Of a DNA stretch of 64,000 nt, positions 33,420-44,052 are shown piece after piece. The notes beneath the pieces were generated by a model. It saw only the letters and a list, made by a program, of their open reading frames with translations, was not told the DNA's origin and did not search any database. Location: NCBI RefSeq assembly GCF_000417875.1, contig NW_006920884.1, positions 205,176 through 269,175 on the forward strand. Direction: 5' to 3'. This DNA comes from Pseudozyma flocculosa PF-1. Taxonomy: Eukaryota; Basidiomycota; Ustilaginomycetes; Ustilaginales; Ustilaginaceae. Position 1 is the first letter of the stretch. Each line of letters opens with the position of its first letter. A program made the position numbers and the translations under genes.

Positions 33420-35775
33420 TCAGGTGAGGATCCTGCCGGCGTAGCCACGCAGACGCTTCGACCAGCCCTGATTCCCGCGCTCCAGGCGGCTCTTCTCCTC
33501 GTCCTCCCGGTCCAGCCGCTCGATCTCATCGAGGTGCTTGAGGTTGCGCCGGCCCGAGTCGAGGTCGATCTCGTCGAGCGTGGGGATCTTGGTCTTGTGC
33601 CACAGCTTCCACCCAAAGTAGAGGATCACCGAGACGGGCAGCACAATGTAGGCCACCACAATGTCGACCGCCTTGACCGGGTTGAGGAACGTCGTGTACC
33701 CTTGGAAAAAGGCCAGGACAATGTTGAGCACCAGCGCGAACCACGTGCCGTACGGGTAGAGGAACGCCTTGAACGGCAGGTCCTCGACCTTGTTGCCTTG
33801 ACGCACCCACGCAGAGCGGAAGCGCTGCAGAGCGAGGGGAAGAGCGAGGGCACAAAGGTGGTGCGAGGGAAACATACGTTAGCCATCGCAAACGGCAAAC
33901 AGGCAGGGTTGGAAGAGGGCCATTATATGGGGGAAAAGGCCATCGGAGGGGAAAGAGGGCCAGCAGAGGGGTGGAAAGAGGACAGTCGCCCATACTCACC
34001 ACGTGACAAGCGCAGATGGCAGCCCAGATGACAAAGGTGGACACTCCAGAGATACTGATGATATACGAGAAGATCTTGGCGGCGCCGCCGCTGATCGAGA
34101 GGAGCGAGATGAGAGCGACGAGGTTGGTAAAGACGAGGGCGAAGATGGGCACCTTGCCAGACTTGGTCGTGTAGGCAAACAGGCGCGGCGCGCGTCCCGT
34201 GGCGCCGAGCGACTGCAGCGTGCGCGAGGCGAGGTAGAGGCTCGAGTTGCCGGCGCTGATGACGCTGATGATGATGAGCGCGTTGATGACGTGGGCGGCG
34301 GCGTTGATGCCGCCGCGCTGCAGCGCAATCGTCAGCGGCGAGGCGGCCGACTTGGACGACGCGGAGACGAGCTGCTCGTTGTCCCAAGGCACGTTCAGGC
34401 CGATAAAGAAGATGGTGCCCAGATAGAGGAACAGGATGCGGATGAAGACTGGGGAAGAGGGGGGACGAGTGCGCGCAAGGCGATGTGGATTTCCGGTCAG
34501 CAAGCGTGGCAGGCCAAGGTAGACGCGCCCTTCGAAGGCGACGGAGCATGTGCGGAACAGCGCATCCTCACCAGAGCGGATGGCAGTCGGAACGGCCTTC
34601 CTGGGGTTAGCAGCCTCGGCGGCGGCCAGGGCAGTGCTCTCGGTGCCGGCGTACAGCGTGGCGCTGACGACGAGGATCTTGGCGATGCCGTTGAGGGCGT
34701 CGATGCCGGTGCCCGCAAACGGACCGGGATCGCGGAAGTAGCGGAAGCCAATGTAGCCCAAGTTGCCCGTACCACCGACTGTCGAGGAAGGGGAGTGGAG
34801 AACAAGCAAGGCCTCGCGCCTGTCAGAAAGCCAGCCTTCAGGAAAAGCGCGCTCGCCACCAGAGAGGAAACAACGCCGACGCGTCGACTGCCACTCACCA
34901 TTGATGACGATGCTCAGGATAAAGAAGACAATCAAGCCAATCACTTTGATGCTTGCAAGGACGAACTCAGCCTCGGCATATGCCAAGACTCCAAGCAAAG
35001 AAAACGCGATGAAGATCGACCAGAAGATCATGATCCAACCGCCCGTCGTCACGGCTCGGGCGGGCTCCCAGTACTGGATGACGATGGCGACGGCATTGTA
35101 CTCGTTTGCGAGGATGGAGACCCAGGTCTCCCAGTACACCCAGCCGACGACGAAGCCGGCGGCGGGGTCGAGCCACTGGCCCGAATACTCGATGAAGCTG
35201 CCGCGAATCGGGAAGAGGGTGGCCATCTCTCCGAGCGCTTGCATGACCTGTCGGAGAGGTGAAGAGGCATGGCATTGCATATGTGGGCAGCAGAGGACGG
35301 TCAGCATCGGTCGAGGGAGATGAAGAGGTGGGACGGCGAAGCGAAGGTGGACGGAGATGACCACCTGCGCCTGGCGCCCGGCGCCGCTGCTCACAAAATA
35401 GACGATGAGGCCCGTGACGGCAAAGGCGATGAGGGCGCCGACGGGTCCGGCGCTGGCGAGGGCGTTGCCGGACCCGACGAGCAGGCCGGGACCGATGATG
35501 CCGCCGATGGCGAGCATGACGAGGTGCCTGCGGCCGAGGGCCCGTTTGAGCTGCTCGGGCTCGACGTCGCTGTCCTCGTCGCGGATCGAGTGGGCATCGT
35601 GCGCCTTTGGTCCCGCCTCTTCCTCGGACAGGGCGTCGGTGTGGTCCTTTGTCGGGCTGCCCTGCGTCAGCTGTTGCGCCTGCTGCTGCGCCTGCTGCTG
35701 CTGATGATCGAGGGTGTCTGTATATTGCCCCGAGCGCGGGTCTATATCCTTGGCGTACTGGTCCGCCGACGACAT
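33420..35775 (-). CDS. Amino-acid permease (APC superfamily, fungal YAT type)
   Basis: Five exons on the minus strand (35775-35395, 35247-34899, 34778-34572, 34448-34000, 33824-33420) give 596 aa. The Gln/Asp-rich cytosolic N-terminus ends at RALGRRHLVMLAIGGIIGPG, the hallmark of TM1 in yeast amino-acid transporters. Exon 2 starts VMQALGEMATLFPIRGSF, followed by WYWETWVSILANEYNAV-type TM sequence. Exon 3 carries the GTESTALAAAEAANPRKAVP loop, and exon 5 ends in the conserved FKAFLYPYGTWFAL region and a basic tail. About 12 membrane spans fit. It should import amino acids at the plasma membrane by proton symport; specificity is unknown. Introns are 147, 120, 123 and 175 bp, all stop-free in the entering frame. 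Confidence 0.93.
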
Positions 35776-38229
35776 CCTGAAGCAAGCGATCGGTCGATGC
35801 GTGGTGTGTCGGTCTATGGGGAGTGAGGGGAGAGGGATGGCCCTTTCGAGATGAACGGGTCGAGGATCAGGGAGATGGAAGGAAGGAAGGAGGCGAGGGG
35901 GAGGGCTGGATGGTGCAACAGGCTAGGGGTGGCGAGCAGGCCAACCTCTTTGTTCCCGCACAAGCAGGGCTTCTTAGCTGCGCTCGGCGCTGCATCGAGA
36001 TGGGCGGTCTGTGTACCTGCACATGGGCGGAGCGCCTCTGCTGGCGGTCCCCGAGTCGCCCGTGCTGCTAAACATGGAAAGCCCATGTGGCCACGGAAGG
36101 GACAGGAGGGCTGGGGTGCCTGCTCGTCGCCTGGCCATCCTGTTTCGTCTGCGACCGCTTGCGAGGGCCGCTTCGCCGGCAAAGGGTGGATGGGTGCTCG
36201 CGAGCACGCGAAGAGAGGCCGAGGTGTGGCAACAGACCACGACGGGATCTTTGTGCGAGCCGGCCAGCCTCTGCCCGGTGGCCTGCGTGCTTTGCCTGCT
36301 CGCGAGCAAAGCAGAACACCTAAGGCAAGATGCATGCAGGTCGAAGGGGTCCTTGCCGAGAACAGGCCAGCAGCCAGCAGACGACAACCAAGACGGGAAA
36401 AGCACAGCAAAGCCAAGCGACTGACTGGCGGATGAGCTGCCTGCCCGTCGACGGCTTCGCGGCGCCAAAGGTTTTTTCTCCGCGACCTCGTCCGCACGCG
36501 CCGTGCTGCCTTGGATCTCTATCCGACGTGAGAGCATGCCCTGGACGTGGCAGCATGCCCTGGACGTGGCAGCAGAGCAACACGGGCTGGCAGTTGGCAT
36601 CGGAGAAGGAAACAAAATGCCATCTGTGTCCATTCCCATGGGGGCCAAAGGCTGCGGTGGACAGGGAGCTGGCGCGAGAGCAGGTGCTACCTACGACGGC
36701 TGATCATCTGTTCTCGCTCTGGCTCAGCAGCCGTCCTGTCGACCAGCTTGCAGCCTCCACACAAGGAAGAAGGCCACACACAACGAGCGACCCGAAAAGT
36801 TTTTCAGAATCGCCGCCGCCGCCACCCACCTGATCTCGAAGCAGCTGCCTCTCATTCAACGCCTGTCACCAAAGGACGTGAGAGCAGGCAGGCAAGCAGC
36901 CGCAGGACGTGGAAAAAGTTTTTGGAATCAAGTCGAGCCGCTCGTGGAAGGTACGGCAGGGTGTTGCGACGACCCGAGATCGTGGCACGAATTGGCGCAA
37001 GGCCGACGAACGAGGTGGTGTCGGTGGGGTGGATGAAAGGGGGGTGGCGAGGCACGGGGGAAGAGCTGGATGAGCCAATCACGCCATTTCGCATGATGGT
37101 GAAGCAAGCAGCGAGATCTTCAACGACATACAGCTCGAGGTGGGCAGGCAGAGAAGATGGACGGCCGCGCGGAGTACGGCGGCCGGGCGAGTGTGTTGGG
37201 AGCGGGAAAGTCGGGTCGGACCCCTTTGGACGCCGCCTGGCCGGCCGCGGGTCCCGCTTCGATGCGCGGACCTCGTGCGGTCGCCGTCGGCAGGTACGGT
37301 CATCTCTTCTTGGCATCCCGCCCCAGGAGCAGCACTGCACGACCGTGAAACGGAGCGCAGACGGCCCCCTCCTGACACGCTCATCATCTCGCACAGTGAC
37401 CAGCGATAGCCGGCAATAACAAGAAGGCACATGACTTGTCGTGGCTGTGATGCCAGGCCATGCCATGCTATGCCGCAGAGAGGCGGGGATCGACGACCCT
37501 CACCTTTCCGGCTTCCGGCACGCTCTCGACCCGACAGAGAGGAGCAAGAGAGGGACATCTCCTCTGCCCCTGGGCTTTGCCGAATGGTGGCCCGCCCGCA
37601 CGCCGCGTAGCCATGGATCAACGCTCTTACCCTCCGCCTCCGCGCAGCCTGGCTCAGCAAACAGACCAAGGACATCCGCAGCGTACACGACTCCGTGTTT
37701 CCACAGAGTGCGCGGTGGCGCCGTAGCCAAGCGGACGATCACCGCCTCTCGTCCAGACGCCTGGATCGTGCACCGAGTGCCGCGCGTCAACCTCGTCTGC
37801 GCCAGTATGGGCCATGACCTTGCGATCGGGGCCAAGCGAGAGTCAACGCGACGGCCGACAGTCCAGAGAGCCAAAATGCAAACCAGGGCCGAATGGGCGA
37901 GCTGGTGGTGGTGTGACGTTGTATATCGTTGTGCGAGGTTGCGAGGAGAACAAGGACCGGAAAGGCTGACCCGGGACCACCGTAGAGAGAGATTCAAGGT
38001 GAAGCGAGGTGAAGCGAGGAGGAGGAGGAGGAGAACGACGACTGGCCTAGACATACACATGGTTCGGACGAGAAAGGAGGCGTGGGGAAAGCGGGTCGCA
38101 CGCATGCTCGGCGGCGTGCCGTTCGGCGCACTGGCCGGCGGCAAGAATTGATCGTAGTCGACCTAAAGCAGGCCCAGCCGGAAAGCGAGTGATGCTGCCG
38201 GCGGCCCTGGAAAGCAGCCGCGGAACGGC
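35776..38229. other. Intergenic region of about 2.45 kb; no gene recognised
   Basis: It lies between the permease 5' end and the Snf7 3' end. ORFs overlap on several frames with no domain. It contains a perfect 19-bp tandem duplication at 36533-36570 and two similar AAAGTTTTT-containing segments at about 36797 and 36913. Confidence 0.4.
36533..36570. repeat. Perfect 19-bp tandem duplication
   Basis: The unit AGCATGCCCTGGACGTGGC occurs twice head to tail with no mismatch. Each copy contains the palindrome GCATGC. Confidence 0.9.
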
Positions 38230-39303
38230 TCACATCGCCAGCTCGGCCTGCAGCGCACGGAGCTCGGCGTCGTCGTCGTCCTCGACGGCGGCCTGCCTGC
38301 GTTCCGGCCCGCTCGAGACGCGCGAAGGGCCAGAGGTGATGGCGGGCGAGTGCAGCGGCACAGAGTCGGCGCCGACCAGTCTGCTGTTGAGCTCGTCCTG
38401 CTCGAGCTCCTCGAGCTCGTTCTGCAGCTCGTCCTGCGGTGTAGGCAGAGAAGCACGGTGCGGCGGGACGATAGAAATGCGTTCGACACGGTCAGCCGGC
38501 TGTACTCGGTGGGGCGCTGCGACCGACGCCGGAGGTCGGGACCGTCTCAACTCACCTCGTCGAGGTCGTGGCCCATGTTGACCGGATTCGAGATGGCTTC
38601 CGAGATCTCGTTTGTGATGTCCATCTGCTCCCGGATCGAGTCCATTGTCGCGTCGACCTTGTCGATGTCCCTGCGAGAAGAGTCAAAGTGCGAGGGTGGA
38701 GGGAAGGAGGAAAGGGAGAAGGGAAACGGAGGAGGATGCCAGTGTCAGCCGGGCACCTGCGGTTGCGTCTCGCTGGGGCCAGCCGTGGTCCGTGAGCTGC
38801 CGGGACCAGAAGAGATGCCCACATGCTGCCGTGGATCGACTTGAGTGCCGCTGCTCCCTGCCTCATTGCCTGCATCGTCTCGAAGTTCATGTTTGCGCTC
38901 TCGATGGCGTTGACCTGGGTCTCGAGCGTCATCCGCGTGCCTGCGATTTTGTCGAGCTCGTTTTCGTAGACCTTCTTCTGCCTTAGCGCCGCCTGGGCCG
39001 CTACAGGGGGCGATGGGTGGGTGCGTAGGGATCAGGGGTTAGCGTGCGCCGTCCAAAGATGCGGCGGGCTCGCCTTGCCCCTTTGCAGGGGAGGTGGGAC
39101 GGCAGGGGAGGCGGCAGTGGCTTACCTCGCTTGTTTGTGGATACGTTTGCCTTTGCCTTTCTGAGCTCGTCTTCGATCTTCTTGTTGAGGTGCTCCTCTT
39201 TCTTTTCGAGCATGAGGAGCTGGCTCCGCAGCCCGACGATCGCATCGCGGGCATTGTTCTTGTTGTCCTTCTTGCCGACGATCCAGGATGTCCAGCTCGA
39301 CAT
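38230..39303 (-). CDS. ESCRT-III core subunit Snf7/Vps32
   Basis: Four exons on the minus strand (39303-39126, 39000-38823, 38670-38556, 38433-38230) give 224 aa, the usual Snf7 length. The basic N-terminal half has [20 protein letters not shown] then [20 protein letters not shown]. It continues [18 protein letters not shown] and [20 protein letters not shown] across a splice junction. The acidic C-terminal half has [20 protein letters not shown] and ends with a Glu/Asp-rich autoinhibitory tail ([16 protein letters not shown]). Snf7 polymerises on endosomal membranes for multivesicular-body sorting and, in fungi, alkaline-pH signalling. Introns are 125, 152 and 122 bp; the second has donor GTGGGC. 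Confidence 0.95.
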
Positions 39304-40543
39304 GGTGGGCGACGGCAGGGACGAAGGGAGGGAGGCCTCGATGAGGGTGTGCGAGAGGGGATGTGTGGAGTCTGGCGGGGGCGAGTCGTCGCAGGTGCAG
39401 TGTTGGTAGATCGAGGGCCTTGGCGAGGGGCTAGCTTGGGATGTGCCGGCGCCGGTGCTTTGGGAGTCTGAAAGCGTTACGATGGGTGCTGAGGCCTGCC
39501 TGAAGCGTCGGTGCCGAGGGGATGCAGGTGAGGATGGCTGAGGCGACTGCTGAGGGTGAGAGTGAGGGTCAGGGTGAGGGCGAGTGCGGGTGCGAATGCG
39601 AATGCGAGATTTGTTGCTGTCGAAGGGAGATGGTGGTGATGGACTGGTGGCTGGCAGCCGTGAGGATAAGGTCGAGTGGAGAAGGCGAGGCGCAGGCAGA
39701 CGGAGAGAGGTTGAGAGAGAGCGAGCGAGCGAGCGACCCTGGCCCAGCCTCGGTTTGAGCTCAGCCTTGGCCCGAATTCAAATGCGCCGGGGGGGATTTG
39801 TATTCCCCAACCCAACAGGTGCATTCGAATCTAAAGGGAAGGGGGGCAGCGGGGGAATAGAAATTCGGCCCGGGGCTGCGTCACCAGCAAAGCAGGCAGG
39901 GCTCTGTTTGAGTGGAGTGCGAGGCCAGGCCAGGCCAGGCCAGCCCAGGCCAGAGGCAGACCGCGCCGCGCAAAGTCGCGTCGATGGCAGGCATGGCCAG
40001 GCCAGGCCTCGAGCCAGCCCAGCGCAGCGTCACCGTGCGGGCATCGCTCAACGCCCACCTCTCTGCCAGCCACGCCAGCCAGGCCCACAACCCCCCTGTC
40101 TCGCAACCTTCGCTCGACAGGGGCCTGGCTTGCCTCTCTCCTCCTATCTGAGCCAGCGTCGATGCTTGCCGTGGCCAACAAGACGAGACGGGCGGCCATA
40201 CCCGTCTTGGCAGAGGGCGGTCTCATGTGGGCCTGAGCCAGTCTGCCTGCCTTCTGGGGACAACGTTACGTTGGCAGGATGCTGGCCAAGGCGAGACCCT
40301 GGCCCAAACCCGCTTCAAAAATCAAGCTTGCGTGCCTGGCAAAAGGTGCCCAGAGTGTGGCCGCCCGCTTGGCTCGGCGCGCACCGACAACAACACATTT
40401 CACATTTCCTCAACCCCCGGCACCCGCCCGCCGGCCGTCGTTCTCGTCGTCGTCCTGAATCCCTACCCCCACCACCACCACCACTACCGCCGTCATCGCC
40501 ATCGCCCAGCCGCTGTTACACTCTGGCACCAGCTGCTGCAACC
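39304..40543. promoter_or_regulatory. Divergent upstream region between Snf7 and the LIM-domain gene
   Basis: 1240 bp separate the two start codons. The middle (about 39921-40020) is dense in GGCCAGG and CAGGC words, including four GGCCA units in a row at about 39922-39940. CT-rich and CCA-rich sequence precedes the LIM ATG. No specific factor site was identified. Confidence 0.4.
39921..39957. repeat. GGCCA pentamer repeat
   Basis: The sequence reads GAGGCCAGGCCAGGCCAGGC and continues with CAGCCCAGGCCAGAGG, a near-perfect array of the AGGCC word that recurs in other intergenic regions of this window. Confidence 0.75.
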
Positions 40544-40929
40544 ATGGCCAACGACACCGACCTCACGGCCGCATGGCACGCTCACGCTCCGCCGCCGCCC
40601 CCTCCCCTGGCGGCTTCCTCCCGCTCCCGATCTCGCTCGCCCTCGTCATCGTCGTCGTCGGCGCAGCCACGGAGGAGGGCCTCTTACCACCCAGACTCGA
40701 CGGCAAAACCACACGGGTTCGATCCTCACACTCAGGGCGGCGTGCTGCCCCCAGACTCGTTCTCTCCAGAACCACAGTCGACACGCTCGCGCACAAACTC
40801 GCTCGTCAACCAACCCGTCACCTCGGCCTCGACCCCCTCGTCTCCTGTCAAGCGGCATCGCACCAGGACCGGATCCACGGTCGCACCCCAGGCCCCTAGC
40901 GCACTCTTCAACTACCGGCACCAGCAGTC

Positions 40930-40977
<48 letters not shown>

Positions 40978-43917
40978 CTCGTACTTTCAGCCAGCACCTC
41001 CCGCGCACCAGCAACCTCGCTCTCCGCATCCTGCCTTGCCCGCCGGCATCGCTGATCCCAACACCGCCGCGTATGCTAGAGTACGCCACGATAGCTCGCC
41101 CTACCCCGGACCGGCAACCAGCGCGACCCAGCCTTCCTACGTCGCCGGCTCTCCTGGTCAACACGTCGTGCAGCTACCACCGACGACATCGGGCCCCTAC
41201 GCTCATCTGCCGTACCATCCTTCGCCGATGCAGCAGACCGCCCCGACAGCCTACCCACAGCCGCCTTTCCACTCTGCGCAGCCTCAACAGCATCAGCCGT
41301 ATCAGCATCAGCAGCCGGGAGCCCCGCCTCACCAGTCACAACAACAAATGTACGCGGCGCCACCGGCTGCGGCAGCGGGCTGGGATGCTTACGCGGCAGC
41401 GCATCCTTACGCCGCTCAGCAGGGGCCGCCTGCCAACCCTGCAGCTTCCCAGTATCCGCAGCCATCCAGCAGCTACTACACAACCCCACCGCAGCAGCAC
41501 GCGGCCACCTTCTCCAGCGTCTACTCTCAGCCACAGCACGCGCAGCCCGCTTCCGTCGACCCGACCAGTGTCTCTTCGCCGCTCGGCCATACACCACCGC
41601 AGGCTGGCTTCGCCTTTCCGAGCGTCGGCCATGCTGCTCCGGCGCTGTCACAGGGCGACGTGCCCGCTCAGGTCTTCTCGCCTCCTCCGATCGATGCCTC
41701 GGGCAGCAGCCTCTCTCGTCAGTCGACGGTCTCCTCAGTGGCCTCTACTCGAAGACCCCTGCCGCAGCCCACTCGGACCACGTCTCTCACCTCTACGCCG
41801 ACGTCACCGCTGGCCGGAGCGACGTCAGCTGGCAGTGTCCGGAGACGGTTGCCGCGGGTGCCGCCTTCTGCCGGTGCACATCCTCCGGGTACCGCCTCGC
41901 CCCCCTCGGGCGACAGCCCTCAGGGCTCGCCCAAGCTCCCGCTGTCCACATTGAACCGAACCGAGAGCGTGAGACTCGCCGCTGAGGCTCTCATGGCGAG
42001 GGGCGTGCCTCAGCGTCGGCCTCTGCGCACTGCGCTGAGGAACAGCACCTTTGCGAGTCCCAACACAGCCTATGGCGGCGGAGGTGCTCAGCCGCAGCCG
42101 GGCGCCTCGGTGGTCGCAGCACCTGCAGTCATGTCTCCGAGTCAGAGCGAGCCTGTGGCTCGGGCAACGGGCAGTCCAACCGATCACGTACCAGGCGCGA
42201 ATGTCTCCGCGCCAAGTCCCAGCCAAAGCGCCGGGCCTGGCATCCCGAGCGCCGGTGGTCAGCAGCAATGGACAAGCGGAGGAAGCCTCGAACACCAGGC
42301 TGGCTTCGTGTACCATCAAGGCAGCCCTTCCCAGCCGCGGCCGTTGGAAGAGACACCGCAGCCGGCGCCGGCGCCTGCGACGTCGCAACCTCCAGCTTCA
42401 TACTCGAGCGCTGTAGAGCAGGCCCAGCGTCAGTCACTCCCGTCACATTCTCGGAACGACCACTCGAAGGAACCCAACCGGGTCAGCCCGCTACCAGCCT
42501 CCCTGGCAGATTCGTTCGCCCAGATGTCGATGCGAGGGCACGGGAGGGAACGGGCCACGGTCCGCGACTCGCCATCGCCGCCGCCCCCTGAACAGACAGA
42601 TCCATCGATCGCTGTCGCGCCGCCATCCATCTCGGTCACAGGGAGCACCGAGAGCGAAGAGCCGCGCAGAAGAGGTGGCAGCGTTTCGCGAAGCCGGCAG
42701 CGAGCTGCATCACCAGCTCCAGCCGCAGTGCCTGCGATCCCGACGATCAATTTCCCCGGCGGTGACAGCGACGACGATGGGCCCGGCGCTTCAAGCAATG
42801 GTCCAGTCATCAGCATCTCGGGCCCCGACGATGACGAGGGCGGCGGTCGCGCCAACAGTAAGACGGCCTCGTCTGTTCCCAATGTCCCTTTCATTTCGGT
42901 CGTCGCCGATGATGACGAGGATGATGATCGCCGCTCGCAGACAAGCAGCGGCAGCAAAGGACCGTCGGTCTCGATCTCGTTCTCGGGCGACCCTGCAGGC
43001 GGCGCCAAGCCGCAGCAGGCCAAGACGAGCGTGGCGCCAGCGGGGCCATACTCTCGCGGCGGGAGCGACCAGGGTGCCGCCTCGGCGTCGTCGGTCGGCG
43101 GCGGAGCCCAGTGCTACGGCTGCCGAAAGTACATCGCCGGCAAGGTGGTCCACGCCCTCAATACGACCTTCCACCCGGCCTGCTTCGTTTGCGCCCACTG
43201 CTCCGAGGGCCTGGAGCACGTGGCGTTCTATGAAAAGGACGGGCTGCCCTACTGTCACTTTGACTATCACGAGCAGTTTTCGCGCCGGTGCTTCCACTGC
43301 CGGACGCCGATTGTCGACGAGCGCTTCATCACGGTGCAGGACGAGGAGCTCACCGGCGGTGGCGGCGACGGGGGCGAAGGTCAGGGCAAGGAAAGGTGCT
43401 ACCATGAGCTGCACTTCTTTTGCGCCAACTGCGGTGACCCCTTCCTGGATCCAAAGGCGGCCGGTTCGGCGGCGGGCGCGGACCCCAGCCTGGTGGCGGC
43501 AGACGAGGACGGTAGAGTCAAAGCGGGCGGCATGGAGTTCATCGTGCACAAGGGATACCCGTACTGCGAAAAGGTGAGTCGCGTTGCCGCGGCGGCAAGA
43601 AGGAGCAGCGAGGTCGACTTGCCTGCACCCCTGGCCGAGCTCGACCGCCCTCTGACATTACGTCGACCACCTCGACGATCCCGTCCCGCCTCGCCGCCGT
43701 CGTACAGTGCCACATCAATCTCCACAAGCCGCGCTGCAAGACGTGCCGGAAGCCCGTGGTGGGCGACCTGATCACGGCGCTCAACGCAAAGTACCACCCC
43801 GAGTGCTTTGTCTGCGCACGTTGCCAGAGGCCTTTCGAGGAGACGAGCTTCTTTGTGCGCGACGGCAAAGCCTACGACGAGGAGTGCTACAAGGTCGTCC
43901 TGCGCGCCCTCGTCTGA
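40544..43917 (+). CDS. Three-LIM-domain protein, paxillin (Pxl1)-like
   Basis: Exons 40544-43573 and 43708-43917 give 1079 aa. Residues 1-850 are disordered and rich in Ser, Pro and Gln, with a polyQ run at about 130-147. LIM1 begins CYGCRKYIAGKVV near 855 and has HPACFVCAHC. LIM2 begins CFHCRTPIVDERF near 916, with a Gly/Asp insertion between its first zinc pair and YHELHFFCANC and a second insertion before HKGYPYCEKCHINLH. LIM3 begins CKTCRKPVVGDLI near 1020 with HPECFVCARC. The intron falls between YCEK and CHINLH inside LIM2. Fungal paxillin-like proteins carry C-terminal LIM domains and act at the cell cortex and cytokinetic ring. The start ACCATGGCC has good context; the frame is open further upstream but that part is leader. 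Confidence 0.87.
40928..40978 (+). repeat. CAG repeat encoding polyglutamine in the LIM protein
   Basis: About 16 CAG codons in a row lie within the disordered N-terminus. Confidence 0.9.
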
Positions 43918-44052
43918 CGTCGGCCCGACATCGCCGAGGTATCTAGGGGCCATCCGGCGGCGGCGGCGGCGAGCCAAGTGGGTGCTGGCGTGCAATGAAG
44001 CGGGACCGCCGGCCTCGGGTTGCCAAACCTGTCGGCGTGCCCATGGCGCCGT

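Noticed and set aside
32397..34031. A 544-codon open frame on the plus strand
   Set aside because: It overlaps the last permease exons in antisense and the rest is compositionally random intergenic sequence.
37441..38151. A 236-codon plus-strand frame as a gene between the permease and Snf7
   Set aside because: No domain, no start context, overlapping frames on both strands and Arg-rich random composition.
39584..40543. Upstream in-frame extension of the LIM protein
   Set aside because: It runs through repeat-rich intergenic DNA near the Snf7 promoter; the ATG at 40544 has good context and starts the plausible protein.
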